A stretch of 64,000 nucleotides of DNA from Lumbricus terrestris (GCA_949752735.1 OX457042.1:28359116-28423115), one strand, 5' to 3'; shown: positions 1 through 12,181, numbered from the stretch's first letter. The notes: generated by a model from the letters alone, not told the origin. Program-made: numbers and translations.

Positions 1-190
1 TGCAGCTAGTGAGAGAACATTTAGTACCATGAGCTAATATACCTGTGGCCCAAACTTGGGCAAACAGATAATAATTTGCCTGCTTTCTACAAGTTGCTCA
101 AGACCTATCTTTTTAGCTGTGGCTGGACTGGGAGCGCCTCTGAGTAGGCTTCTTGAAGGGGCGCTATATAAGTTTTCGGAATGAATGAAT
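1..190 (+). mobile_element. 3' end of a non-LTR retrotransposon (LINE)
   Basis: Bases ~90-150 translate to a short peptide (LLKTYLFSCGWTGSASE then stop) that matches the C-terminus of the LINE open reading frame at 59318-59797. It is followed by the same 3' tail (GGGAGCGCCTCTGAGTAG ... GGGGCGCTATATAA) and an (AATG)n end. Only the last part of the element is in the window. The identity rests on the internal match to the 59-kb copy and on the general form of CR1/L2-type ORF2 ends. Confidence 0.7.
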
Positions 191-274
191 GAATAATTCT
201 AATCAATCAGCAATCTAAGATTTTGCTTATTCTAAAATTTTCTAATAGATAAGCCAATTCAACTAATCGTCTGA

Positions 275-735
275 CTAATAATAATGAATACTTATATATG
301 AAATGAACTTTAAAAAATAATAATAAATACATATTTATATGAAATAAACTTTTAAAAATAATAATAAATACATATTTATATGAAATAAACTTCAAAAATA
401 ATAATAAATGCATATTTCTATGAAATAAACTTTTAAAATAATAATAAATACATATTTATAGGAAATAAACTTTTAAAAATAATAATAAATACATATTTAT
501 ATGAAATAAACTTTTAAAAATAATAACAAATACACATTTATATTAAATAATTTTTAAAAATAATACTAAATACATATTTATATGAAATAAACTTTAAAAA
601 ATAATAATAAATACATATTTATATGAAATAAATTTTTTTTAATAATAATAAATACATATTTATATGAAATAAACTTTTTAAAATAATAATAAATACACAT
701 ATGAACTAAACTTCTTAAAAATAATAATAAATGAT
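275..735. repeat. AT-rich tandem repeat, unit about 43 bp
   Basis: About ten imperfect copies of a roughly 43-bp unit made of AATAATAATAAATACATATT followed by TATATGAAATAAACTTTTAAA. Units differ by single substitutions and A-tract length changes. Short ORFs here are products of the repeat. Confidence 0.85.
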
Positions 736-1440
736 AATATCAGTGATAACGAGAATAACATCGTACAGTAAATGTTCGGCAATCGAACCGAAGAAGACCC
801 CCAACGTCTTTCCTACGATGCAGCCACAAACCATACTCCCGACCTAACAGACAAATCGCGTTCAACGCAGTGACTTCCAGCGGCACACTAGTGTCTAAGT
901 GACAAGACATCAGTCAGTACCAAACGAAAGGCCAGCCGAAGTCAAAACAAAACATTCTGCATAGAACCATGCAGAGTCAGGCAGAGCGTTGCATTTCTTA
1001 AACAAACTCTTAAAAGCACTTGCAGACAGCAACTGCATGCATCGAAAGCAACTGATGTGTTGCTGGGCTGCTTGCTCCCCACGGTCCTGCTTTACAATGC
1101 ATGAGAAACAGTTCAAACCCATCCCAAGTCACACCTCTTATAAGATCTGCCTGCGCGTATACATAGCCATGTTCCAGTGCCCTTGAGAGGTCCTTGAAAG
1201 GTCCTGTATAAATTATCAACTACAAATACACAGCTATATGGATACAAACACACATTCACAATTTCACACACAAATACATTACACACACAATACATACAAA
1301 CACATGCCAAACCAACAGCAAAGATGCAGGCTGGATGTTTATGACAAAGGACGGTGAATAAAGTATCAAGGAAGATCTGAAAGACTGAGGGAAAGTGTTC
1401 CCAGTTTATGGCGCGGAATCCCACCATATATCTATTTTTG
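736..1440. other. No supported feature
   Basis: This stretch has mixed composition with short ORFs on both strands. I see no recognisable domain, splice-supported exon or repeat structure, apart from CA-rich sequence at 1225-1310. Confidence 0.5.
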
Positions 1441-1484
1441 TATGTATGTATGTATGTATGTATGTATGTATGTATGTATGTATG

Positions 1485-1515
<31 letters not shown>

Positions 1516-1529
1516 CTATGTATGTATGT

Positions 1530-1569
<40 letters not shown>

Positions 1570-1651
1570 ATGTATGTATGTATGTATGTATGTATGTATG
1601 TATGTATGTATGTATGTATGTATGTATGTATGTATGTATGTATGTATGTAT
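1441..1651. repeat. (TATG)n microsatellite
   Basis: About 210 bp of TATG repeats, interrupted by one TAAC variant near 1513 and a short (TG)n block near 1532-1551. It is open in several frames on both strands only because the repeat lacks stop codons. Confidence 0.95.
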
Positions 1652-1659
1652 ATATGTAT

Positions 1660-2300
1660 ACCCAAACCGCGCACACATAAACCAAACCTTTAAAAAGACA
1701 CACACGTGTACAAGGTTGCCCTGCCCATAGGTCCCTGTAGGCTGAATAATTCAAAAACAAGCTTACCATACTTTTTCATAGCCTCGGGTATTATTGACCC
1801 TTTACTGTCACTCAACAACATCTGTTATCTGCAGCAGCATCGCTTGGGGAAGCAAGTAGCTATAGAATGGTGACTATCAAACCAAAAGGAACTTAAACCA
1901 TAGTTCGGACCTAAATAATCATTTCTTTTGTTATTGTTATTAGTATTTTCTTCCGAGATGCATATATAATCGGTCAGGTGTCTAAACAATTATGCAAGGA
2001 GCTGTTGTTGTTGAATGTCTGAGAGTTCAGGCTCGTTCTCTGCAACATTGACCTCACGTGGAAGAAATAAGTCAGATTTGATCGGTCAATTGCGATTAAA
2101 ATTAGGAGCTTAATCGATTAAAATTATTTTAATGAGTACTATATCCCTATTATAATCACCATCATCTATTATCATCTGATGTCATCGTTATTATTATCAT
2201 TATCATTATCATCATTATTCTGACTATTATCATTACCACTAAATTACCACTTACAAGTTCCTTTTGCTGTATTATTATTTTTTTTAGTCAAGGTATCAAT
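1660..2300. other. No supported gene; AT-rich unique DNA
   Basis: No ORF, repeat array or transposon end that I can support. The last 150 bases drift into TTA/ATC trinucleotide-rich sequence. Confidence 0.5.
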
Positions 2301-2317
2301 GATCCCTCAGGATTTAT

Positions 2318-2450
<133 letters not shown>

Positions 2451-2919
2451 ATCATTAAATTATTATTATATTATTATTATTATTACTATTATTACTACTA
2501 CTATTATTATTACCATGACCACCACCACCACCACCACCGCCCCATGTGTTCCTCTTGCTATGTTTTATTATATTAATATTATTGTTATGGTTATCGTTAT
2601 TATTATTACAATTATTATTATTATTTCGTTAATATATAAAAGTTCATATCTGTTCTTGCACGGACCGGACTCACCCTTTCGAAAACTGATTGAATAAGTA
2701 AACTAGCCCCTCCGTCACACCCCACCCCACCCCATCAGCATCAACCGGGGCATCATCAGCATCAGCATTTAGGGCAGCGGCGGCGGCAGGGGCCAACAGA
2801 CGAATGGAATAGATAACTTGATATCAACATGTTCAGTAGCGCAGTGCGTTGGTTGCTGCCGCAGAGCGATGCCACGCAGGATGCTACTAAAGCAGCCGCT
2901 GATGCGGATGATGATCATG

Positions 2920-2936
2920 GTGCAGATGATGATGCT

Positions 2937-2967
<31 letters not shown>

Positions 2968-2972
2968 ATGCG
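2920..2972. repeat. GAT/GCT trinucleotide-rich segment
   Basis: Short GATGATGAT and GCTGCTGCT runs. The surrounding 2690-3050 interval has no other supported feature. Confidence 0.6.
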
Positions 2973-3055
2973 GCAGGGGCGGTACACGAACAACCACGAA
3001 GGCTCACAACGTGCAAGCCATTACATCAGGCTGAAAACACGCAAGCCCTTCGCTC

Positions 3056-3336
3056 TCACTCTCTCTGTCTCTCTGTCTGTCTGTCTCTGTCCGTCTGTCT
3101 CTGTATGTCTGTTTGGCTTTGTACCTATATATGTCAGTCTGTGTGTGCGTCTGTCTGTTTCTTTGTGTGTGTGTTTGTGTGTGTACGTATGTGTGCGTGT
3201 GTGAATATCTCTGCCTATTCACATTCTCTTGTTGTGTCTTATCTTTGTCTTTGTATCTGGCTGTGTGTGTATGTGTGTGCGTGTGTGTGTCTCGCTGCTT
3301 CTCTTCTTGTCTTTGTCTTGATGTCTGTATATCTCT

Positions 3337-3424
<88 letters not shown>

Positions 3425-3510
3425 CTCTCTCTCTCATTCTCTCTCTCTCATTCTGTCTGTCTGTCTGTCTGTCCCTCTCTCTCTGCATCTGTCTCCCCAT
3501 GGGAGCCGTC
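3056..3510. repeat. Pyrimidine-rich (CT)n, (TGTC)n, (TG)n block
   Basis: A pure (CT)n run of about 80 bp lies at 3341-3421. It is flanked by TGTC and TGTGTG blocks. Sequence is purine-poor on the + strand almost throughout. Confidence 0.9.
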
Positions 3511-3559
3511 CATCACTGGTTGATTTTCTAAAGAAACATAAACCCAGTTACATTGACAA

Positions 3560-4075
3560 GCACTCAAAAAACTACAGGACAAAGACTAGCAAGCAGACAG
3601 ACATACAACCACACAGACACACACAGACATACAGTCAGGCATAAAAAGACCAACACACAGAAACACACATAAAAAGACACGTAGATAACAGTCCGACACA
3701 TTTGACACATCAGCTCACATGAAGACAAGCAGTGTTAGGGAGACAGACAGACAGACAAACTAAGGCAGAGACAGGCAGACAGTCAGATGAGTGACAGTGA
3801 CCCATGTCAGTACATCTTAGCAGGAGGCATCTCCTTCTGGTACCCAGGCCCAACACACATGCATAGCCACACAACCACTCACCCACCCACGCAACCATAG
3901 GCACCGGCTCATAATGCTTCATACAGGCCAACTGGACACATGATACAAACCAGACAGAACAAACATACACACACACACAGAGAGAGAAAGGCAGGCAGAC
4001 AGAGAAGGCGAGAAGAAAATTAACAGCCAGACAGACACGCACACAAACGGACACAAGTAATACAGACATACAGAT

Positions 4076-4113
<38 letters not shown>

Positions 4114-4410
4114 CACACACACACAGGAACACATATAGGAAGACAGGGACATTACCGAGATAAAGACAAATGCACACGAAGAAAGAAACAGATAGACAGA
4201 CAACAACAGGATAGACAAAAACAAGACAGACAAGAACCCAAACAAAAGCACACATACAACAAGAAAGACAAATTGGCGATAGCCAGACATGCATACAAAG
4301 AGATATATCTATAAAGGCATGAAGAGAACTAAAGCAAACAGAGACGTATACAGTACGCATCTAGAGGCAGACAGACAGACAGACAGACAAGCGGACATAG
4401 AGAAATACAT
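3560..4410. repeat. CA/GACA-rich low-complexity sequence
   Basis: Degenerate ACACAC, AGACAGAC and AAACAC sequence, with a pure (AC)n run at about 4076-4130 and (GACA)n at 4367-4390. No gene is supported. Confidence 0.8.
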
Positions 4411-4682
4411 TCAGGCAGTTAAGGCTGGGTGTAGAAATATGGCAATCGGCATATTAAGTTTCCAGCCTGCAACCAGTAAGACTATCCGCAGCTTATCAAC
4501 GGCGGCGGCGAACGCACTGTATCATAAATATGGCGATGCAGTGCTACACAACGGTCCATACTAACCTACAGTCTCAAGATATATACATATATAATTATAT
4601 ATATATATATATTATGTATATTTATATATATAATTCTATGTATACTGAGGATAAGAAGACGATGGCAGACGAAAGAGAACAG

Positions 4683-5220
4683 AGAAGGATAAGAAAGGGG
4701 CTAAAGAGGAGGGAGGAGGAGGAGGGAGGAGGAGGAGGAGGAGGAGGAGGAAGAGGAGGAGTAAGAGGAGGAGGAGAAAGAGGAGGAAGATGAAGAAGAG
4801 GAGGAGGCGGAGGAAGAAGAAGAGGAGAAGGAAGAAGAAGAGGAGGAGGAGGAGGAGGAAGAGGAGGAGGAAGAAGAGGAGGAGGAGGAAGAAGAGGAGG
4901 AGGAGAAAGAGGAGGAAGATGAAGAAGAGGAGGAGGCGGAGGAAGAAGAAGAGGAGAAGGAAGAAGAAGAGGAGGAGGAGGAGGAAGAGGAGGAGGAAGA
5001 GGAGGAGGAAGAAGAGGAGGAGGAGGAAGAAGAGGAGGAGGAGGAAGAGGAGAAGGAAGAGGAGGAGGAAGAGAATGATAGGAGGAAGAGGAAGTGGAGG
5101 AGAAGGCTATGAGGAAGTGGGGGAAGGAGACAGAGAAGGAGGAGGAGGAGGAAGTGTAACCTGAAAGCGATGGAGGATGATCGGAAAGAGGAAGAGCTGG
5201 AGAGAGAGAGAGAGAGGAAT
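4683..5220. repeat. Polypurine GGA/GAA tract
   Basis: About 470 bp that is almost purely purine on the + strand (GAGGAGGAA patterns). It contains an internal direct duplication: a block near 4790-4860 recurs near 4915-4985, each containing AGATGAAGAAGAGGAGGAGG. Lys/Arg-rich and Ser/Pro-rich ORFs here are artefacts. Confidence 0.9.
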
Positions 5221-5224
5221 GCAT

Positions 5225-5640
5225 AGAACAACAGAGCATAGTAGCTTCTTCCGTTTCTTTCCTCCTTTCCTCTTCTTCCTTCCTTTCCCAGTCCTCTTCC
5301 ATTCATGCCTCATTTCCATTCTTCCGCTCTTCCACACGTCCTTCCAGCTTCCCATTGCTCCATCTCCACCGTTCTTCCCTCCTGCCCCCCCCCCCCCCCC
5401 CATTCCTCCGCTCTTCCTATTCTCGCCTCCCTCCCTCCTCCTCCCATTCATCCCTCATAATATATCTTCCGCCCTTCCCATCTTCCGCCGGTCCAATTCC
5501 TCCTTCATTTCCTCAACCCTTCTCATTCCTCTCCCATTCCTCGCTCCGTTCGCCTGTCCCTCCTCCCACCCAACCTTCGCTGAACGAAGTCTCTTCGGGG
5601 GGAGAGGGAGGGGTCTAGGGGGGGGGCAGCGTGTGATTCA
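5225..5640. repeat. Polypyrimidine tract with a C run
   Basis: TTCC/TCC-rich sequence with a homopolymer of about 16 C residues near 5386-5401. It abuts the polypurine tract, so strand composition flips near 5225. Confidence 0.8.
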
Positions 5641-6230
5641 TCGTCTCCAGCACTAACAGCTAAATGGACCTCTGCGCAGACTGCAGCAATTAAGCGCGCA
5701 TCAAATTGCCATTAACAGCAATTATTTCCGCCGCTGCCGTAGCTGTTGCCGTTGCTGTTGCCGCTACGCTGGGAACGAGAACTACGGGTGCCAATCTCAG
5801 TCCTTGTTAGACATCCCCGCCCTGGCTCTCACGCCGTCGTCGTCGGACATGCGAACCGCCGAAGTCATCGTCATCTAATGTTTAGATGTCACGAATGGGT
5901 AAAGCTAGGACTGCTCATTTACCGTATGTAGCTCAGCGCACAGCTCAGTTACTGTAGCTCAGCGCAATACCGTAGCTCAGTCATGCACCGATGTACTTTT
6001 TTGTACCCGTTTTTTACTTATTATTATTTTTTAATTTCGCGCATAAAAATCGTCTCATAGGCACTGTGCTTTAAGAGGTTCGTATTTGTCGTGGGTGAAA
6101 AATAACAATAGTAGTAACAGTGGCAATTTGTTTTGAATAATAGGAAAGATATGTCTTATTGTTCGCATTGTTATGGTTATGCATAAGATCTCTCGATCAC
6201 AATATAATTACTTTACTTGTGGGATATGAT
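5641..6230. other. No supported gene; GC-richer island of unique DNA
   Basis: Mixed-composition sequence with CpGs near 5730-5880. I see no domain, no convincing splice pair and no repeat. Confidence 0.4.
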
Positions 6231-6311
6231 GTGGAAGCAGATGAGGAGAAGGAGGAGGATCAGGAGAAGAAGTATAAGATGAAGAAGATTATGATGATGC
6301 TGTTGTTAATA

Positions 6312-6335
6312 TAATCATCATCATCATCAATCATC

Positions 6336-6380
<45 letters not shown>

Positions 6381-6408
6381 TATTATTATCATGGTTGTTG
6401 TTGTTATT

Positions 6409-6483
<75 letters not shown>
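6312..6483. repeat. (ATC)n and (TTA)n microsatellites
   Basis: ATC repeats to about 6380 are followed by ATT/ATC sequence and pure TTA repeats at about 6427-6481. Confidence 0.95.
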
Positions 6484-6566
6484 ATTACTAATGTATTATA
6501 TGGCAATAAAAGACCAAGACGATTGAAATCCGCAAAAACCACGACACAAGTGACATAGCGACCTAG

Positions 6567-6862
6567 ATGCTCCAAGGTGTCATGATGTGGAGCAGACATG
6601 CACAGGTCGGTCAGGACAGACCAGTGGAGAGAGTTGGAGGAGAGAGCATGGGACACATACGGGCATTGACCCAGGTTGTCCTTCATGCCTCTCTCCCAAT
6701 ATTCTCTTCATTCAGACAAGGTGGTCTAGCTGCTCCAAGATGTTAATGGTATGGAGTGGACCTGCTGACCGGACTGGTGAGAAGCTGGGTAACATGACGC
6801 GAGACAGACTCAAACAGAGAGTGGCCTCGGACTCCTACGGGCACTGTGCCTATGGATGTTGA
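6567..6862 (+). repeat. Two diverged direct copies, possible retroelement debris
   Basis: Two adjacent blocks share a start (GCTCCAAGgTGT / GCTCCAAGaTGT) and an end (TACGGGCAt / TACGGGCAc). One begins at about 6570 and the other at about 6731. Peptides are short and not recognised. A decayed retroelement tail is possible but unproven. Confidence 0.35.
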
Positions 6863-6869
6863 TGAATGT

Positions 6870-7340
6870 ATTATATATTATTCTTATTATTACTATCATG
6901 TATTGATTTTAATGGTAATAATAGCAATAATAATAATAACACATTTACAACCAAGACATGCTGATGTTGCTGCTGCTACAATTGTCATTGTCAATAATTG
7001 TCAAGTCACAACATTGTAATTTTACATCAACTGTCCTGTCACAGCAACCATTGTTCTATTAAAAATATGTGTTAAATTCAGTTTGGTAAGCTGTCAAAGA
7101 CAAAAGCGGATCTGAACGAAAAACTGAATTTGCACGACTTGTTTCGCTGTTAGAGGAAATGAATTATCAAGCCGTGCCGCCTGCTGTTATCGATATTCAC
7201 GTAATTAGGATTTTCAGTGCTTCAACATTCATGTAGCATTTGACACGTCGACGGCATATGCATGGCATGACAACCAATTACCGAGACAGAGTCACCCCAG
7301 CATAAATCAGGAAATAAAGGAGGAAATGCAACAGTAACTG
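6870..7340. other. No supported feature
   Basis: AT-rich unique DNA with short TAA repeats near 6920. No gene or transposon end seen. Confidence 0.5.
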
Positions 7341-7359
7341 GTCAACGCTATCACAACAT

Positions 7360-7890
7360 CCTACACTCACACATGCACATGCACACGGGCATACAGACAT
7401 ATATACAAAAATTATACACCGACAGATGCAAACAAACAAGCACACAAGCACAACGAGATATACACAGATAGAAAAATCTATGGACACTTACACAAGCAAA
7501 TACATGCAAACATATACAGGACACCACATAGGCACACACAAACACACACACACACACACACACAGGCATACAAACATGTATAGGTTAAAACAAACGTGTG
7601 CACAAAGACACAGAGATACACAGATACAAACCCATGGACACTTATGGACACAAACACATACAAAAAATACAGAACACCAACACCACACATAGGCAGACTC
7701 ACATATACACACATGCATAGCTGCAAAACAAAAAAACACACAGAGATACACATATAAACAAAAATGCATGGACACTTAGAGACAAAAACAAACACATTGC
7801 ATACTTATACATACAGTCATGTATACACATTATGCATGGACAGATGGATACCAGCACCACACATAGGTACACATATAGAGACGTATACAT
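7360..7890. repeat. CA-rich low-complexity sequence
   Basis: Degenerate ACACAY and ACATAC sequence with a pure (AC)n core near 7540-7564. Cys/Val- and Thr/His-rich ORFs on the two strands come from the repeat. Confidence 0.85.
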
Positions 7891-7974
7891 CAGAAACTAA
7901 AGCTATGAAAATAAAGTCACCATCACTTCATACTATGGCTACTTCTTGGAGGACTTACTTTAAGGGACAGCTCC

Positions 7975-8065
7975 TCTTCTTCTTCCTCTTCCTACTCCCC
8001 TCCATTTCCTCCTCCTCCTCCTCTTCCCTCTCATGCTCTCTCTTCTTCTTTCTTTCATTCTTACG

Positions 8066-8102
<37 letters not shown>

Positions 8103-8107
8103 CCACC

Positions 8108-8187
<80 letters not shown>
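7975..8187. repeat. TCC-rich then (ATC)n/(ACC)n microsatellite
   Basis: CTTCC/TCC sequence leads into (ATC)n at about 8067-8100, (CAC)n at 8101-8122 and (ATC)n again to 8186. Confidence 0.95.
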
Positions 8188-8189
8188 TG

Positions 8190-8441
8190 TTCTAGGTCAA
8201 ATCCTCATCTCTTTCATGCAATCACCCAGCACCCTCCATACTGCACTCTAGATGAGACCTAAATTCATCCCAGTGTCATCAGCAAAAAACCCTCCCCCAC
8301 CTCCCTGCTTCCCTTTCGTCCAAGCTCGACTCAAAACAGTCTATGCTGCCATCTCTTCCTCATGATGACGGTCAGCTAACCACTATAATTATGGGTGTAG
8401 TAGTTTCAGTCTAACCATACTGTTTGATGACAAACACATTA
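8190..8441. other. No supported feature
   Basis: Unique-looking sequence without a supported gene. It ends at the dispersed repeat core beginning at about 8442. Confidence 0.4.
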
Positions 8442-8488
8442 GCATCGCCCTCCTCCGTCATTCAGACTTGGTACTGGCAATACCAGAG
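8442..8488 (+). repeat. Dispersed repeat core, copy 1
   Basis: This carries the motif pattern CGCCCTCCTCC ... AGACTTGG.ACTGGCA. The same core occurs at six other places in the window in both orientations. It is probably a conserved segment of a retroposon. Confidence 0.6.
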
Positions 8489-9489
8489 TGCAAAAGAGTG
8501 ACCAAGTTCACTATAGGGATGTCAATTCCTGCCCTGTTAATATCAACGTCTTCTATAACTGCACCGCTCTCTATCATTCCATATTTCCCCTATTTCTTCA
8601 TACTGTCTTCAGTCTGTCTTCCCCACCCCACCCCACCAACCACCCAACCCCTCTCGACTCCACCCCTCCCGACCCCAACCCACCCCTCCTCGACCCTTCC
8701 TCTCTCTCCCTCTCCCGATGTTTTACGAGTCCGCTTGGCGAACGCTCCCAACAGGGGTCGGGACCTCGTCTGGCGGCTCGACGCCGCCGTCGGGCCAGCA
8801 GCCTTCCTTGCCTGCCTTCCTACTGCGCTAACAAACCATCGTTTCTTCCAGCAGCGCAGAAGAACTCGCATCCCCAACCAACCGACCCACCAACCGACCA
8901 GGCGTCCGTCGCTTCGGCCTGTAAAATATTATCCTTCTTCTGTCGGGCGAGATACGGCTCTGAAAGGAGCACCCGTCAGAGGCGGCCGACCTCGGAGGGT
9001 CACGCGGTGAGACGGAGGAGAGGCCGCCGCCGCCGCCGATATGATTATTACTATCATTCTCAACACCGCCGGTAGTGTCTGGTAACGGGAACATCGATGT
9101 GGCCACTATTTGAAATTACAACATGTATGGTAGCGAATGACATTAGTGCAGCCATTCCGATCAGCAATCAGCACAATCCATGCCTGTTATTTCAGTCACT
9201 ACTAGCGCGACGGAAACAGTCATGGCGGGTAACTGTCTTGCGTCAAAGTAGATTTTAAGCTCAAGTACTGTGAGAAAAGTCTGAAGAAGTCATGTGGGAG
9301 CCTCATCATGTGGGAGCCTCATCGTCGTCGCATGACTGACGGAAGAGAGCAAAGAAGAAGAAAAAGAACTGAGACAATTTTGTCTCATTTATCACTCGAA
9401 TAGGATGTTTTAATGCCTGGCTGCAAGACACAGGAGCATGAATCACTGATTGACACGATTACTGGTATATATATATATATATATACATA
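8489..9489. other. No supported gene; includes a GC-rich patch
   Basis: A C-rich stretch (about 8610-8720) and a CpG-rich stretch (about 8730-9060) give ORFs of 180 and 195 residues in two overlapping frames. Neither shows a recognisable domain or splice-site support. A promoter or CpG-rich exon cannot be excluded. Confidence 0.35.
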
Positions 9490-9901
9490 CACTGTGTCCG
9501 GAAAAATTCCAAGGCTTTATGGTAAATATGAAAATAATTAGTAAACATTAATAGATTTTAAAAATTCCAAAAACAGTTTAATCCTGAAATATTATGGAAC
9601 TATAATTTCTGTTCAAAATGTCCGCCATTGGCTTCAACACAAGCTTCGAGACGTACACGCCACTGACTAACAGCAGCATCGACGACCAGTTGATCAAGTT
9701 CATCCCAAGCATTAACAATTCGCTCACGGAGTTCTTCGATGTTTCTGACCTTTGTCTTGTATACTTTCTCCTGCATTACTCCCCAAATTTTGTTGGTGAT
9801 TATGTACGGATCAAAAAGGTTTTTAAATTTATTAATTGATTATTATCTACTATAGTTTTTTCATTCATATTTAGAACCTTGGAATTTTTCCGGACACAGT
9901 G
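9490..9901 (-). mobile_element. Internally deleted Tc1/mariner-type transposon
   Basis: Inverted terminal repeats of about 27 bp (CACTGTGTCCGGAAAAATTC on the left, its reverse complement on the right) are flanked by TA dinucleotides at 9488-9489 and 9902-9903. The 412-bp element keeps only the 3' part of a minus-strand transposase gene. The DDE core is missing, so it would be non-autonomous. Confidence 0.88.
9600..9811 (-). pseudogene. Mariner transposase C-terminal remnant
   Basis: About 70 codons on the minus strand read to a TAG at 9602-9600. They contain the typical C-terminal patterns of mariner transposases: WDELDQ, VSQWRVRLEACV and GGHFEQKL-stop. No catalytic Asp triad is present because the upstream coding region has been deleted between the two inverted repeats. 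The + strand ORF across this region is a shadow. Confidence 0.85.
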
Positions 9902-9904
9902 TAT

Positions 9905-10505
9905 ATCCAATGGCGTTCTGGTCTGTGCTAGACGCTCAGTATTTTACTAACAGAAGTCACCTATATCCACATAAAGGCCTATAGCCCTTACAATATTTTG
10001 TTCGTATGAATACTTCACCTGCTTACGACTTCAATGGTTTTGATACGTTGTGCCTTCGTCACAGGCGAAATAAAAGTTTCTAGCTGCAGTTACAACTGTT
10101 TTAAGACCCACACGAAAACTAGTGCTTGCTGTTTCGAGACATTAACTCTACGGCCATCAATCTGGGCGAGTCGTCGGCCATCATTCTCCCGTCTTCCGAC
10201 CCAATCCCCCCCACCTCCCCACTACCATGTTTGCCTACGCCCTGACCCAGTGCCACGCTGGGTAAGTAGAGCTGTTATCGACCGACCCTCTGTGCTCCCG
10301 ACCTGCTGCAGCCTTACAGTCTGACCCATACCATTCGTTGCTTGTTACCGCCGGACCCCTACTGGGGCGCTACATAAATTCCTTGTTACAGCCATCTAAG
10401 CTAACCTAATACAACCTTTTGCTGATTGCTGATCTAATCTAGTCCATAACATTTAATGACCTACTCAGGTGCTGCGTGAATTTTTCTTATCTAAGGTCGT
10501 AAGAG
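9905..10505. other. No supported feature
   Basis: Unique-looking DNA with no recognisable gene. It leads directly into the minisatellite. Confidence 0.45.
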
Positions 10506-10507
10506 TA

Positions 10508-12150
10508 TAAAGATGAGCCATGGTTATTATCAGAATATAAAGATGAATGGTTATTATCACAATATAAAGATGAGCAATGGTTATTATCAGAATATAAAGA
10601 TGAGCACTGGTTATTATCAGAATATAAAGATGAATGGTTATTATCACAATATAAAGATGAGCAATGGTTGTTATCAGAATATAAAGATGGGTAATGGTTG
10701 TTATCAGAATATAAAGATAAGCAATGGTTGTTATCAGAATATAAAGATGAGCAATGGTTGTTATCAGAATATAAAGATGAGCAATGGTTGTTACCAGAAT
10801 ATAAAGATGAGCAATGGTTGTTTTCAGAATATAAAGATGAGCAATGGTTATTATTATCAGAATATAAAGATGAGCAATGGTTGTTATCAAAATATAAAGA
10901 TGAGCAATGGTTATTATCAGAATACAAAGATGAGCAATGGTTGTTATCAGAATATAAAGATGAGCAATATTTGTTATCAGAATATAAAGATGAGCAATGG
11001 TTGTTATCAGAATATAAAGATGAGCAATGGTTATTATCAGAATATAAAGATGAGCAATGGTTGTTATCAGAATATAAAGATGAGCAATGGTTGTTATAAG
11101 AATAAAAAGATGAGCAATGGTTATTATCAGAATATAAAGATGAGCAATGGTTATTATCAGAATATAAAGATGAGCAATGGTTGTTATCAGAATATAAAGA
11201 TAAGCAATGGTTGTTATCAGAATATAAAGATGAGCAATGGTTATTATCAGAATATAAAGATGAGCAATGGTTGTTATCAGAATATAAAGATGAGCAATGG
11301 TTGTTATCAGAATATAAAGATGAGCAATGGTTGTTATCAGGATATAGAGATGAGCAATGGTTATCAGAATATAAAGATGAGCAATGGTTATTATCAGAAT
11401 ATAAAGATGAGCAATGGTTATTATCAGAATATAAAGATGAGCAATGGTTATTATCAGAATATAAAGATGAGCAATGGTTGTTATCAGAATATAAAGATGA
11501 GCAATGGTTGTTATCAGAATATAAAGATGAGCAATGGTTATTATCAGAATATAAAGATGAGCAATGGTTATTATCAGAATATAAAGATAAGCAATGGTTG
11601 TTATCAGAATATAAAGATGAGCAATGGTTGTTATCAGAATATAAAGATGAGCAATGGTTGTTATCAGGATATAGAGATGAGCAATGGTTATCAGAATATA
11701 AAGATGAGCAATGGTTATTATCAGAATATAAAGATAAGCAATGGTTGTTATCAGAATATAAAGATGAGCAATGGTTATTATCAGAATATAAAGATAAGCA
11801 ATGGTTGTTATCAGAATATAAAGATGAGCAATGGTTATTATCAGAATATAAAGATAAGCAATGGTTGTTATCAGAATATAAAGATGAGCAATGGTTATTA
11901 TCAGAATATAAAGATGAGCAATGGTTATTATCAGAATATAAAGATGAGCAATGGTTATTATCAGAATATAAAGATGAGCAATGGTTATTATCAGAATATA
12001 AAGATGAGCAATGGTTGTTATCAGAATATAAAGATGAGCAATGGTTGTTATCAGAATCTAAAGATGAGCAACATTTGGTTGTTATCAGAATATAGAGATG
12101 AGCAATGGTTGTTATCAGAATATAAAGATGAGCGAAGGGTTATTTAAACA
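10508..12150. repeat. Large minisatellite, 30-bp unit, about 54 copies
   Basis: The unit is AATATAAAGATGAGCAATGG followed by TTRTTATCAG. Copies differ by A/G transitions (GGTTATTAT versus GGTTGTTAT) and by 3-bp losses or gains. Examples are GGTTATCAG near 11360 and 11690, and TTATTATTATCAG near 10850. Because the unit is 30 bp and stop-free, an uninterrupted frame of 544 codons (decapeptide MSNGYYQNIK) and a second frame (decapeptide LSEYKDEQWL) stay open. I regard this as a satellite, not a proven gene: there is no non-repeat coding flank, splice signal or domain. Confidence 0.9.
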
Positions 12151-12181
12151 GAAACTTTTAACTCCACCACTGTTACACTCG

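Noticed and set aside
1113..1769. ORFs rich in Tyr/Cys/Val/Ile/His/Thr
   Set aside because: These are read-through of the TATG microsatellite on both strands.
4622..5306. Pro/Leu-rich, Ser-rich and Arg/Lys-rich ORFs
   Set aside because: All arise from the polypurine/polypyrimidine tract, open in many frames at once.
8468..9090. GC-rich ORFs of 180-195 codons as a gene
   Set aside because: Two overlapping frames are equally open, composition is Pro/Arg-rich, and no domain or splice pair is seen.
9618..9839. Plus-strand ORF over the mariner element
   Set aside because: It is antisense to the recognisable transposase C-terminus.
10513..12147. 544-codon ORF as a real protein gene
   Set aside because: The frame is open because a 30-bp stop-free unit is repeated; a second forward frame is equally open and no non-repeat coding sequence or splice signal adjoins it. 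Kept only as a finding to test.
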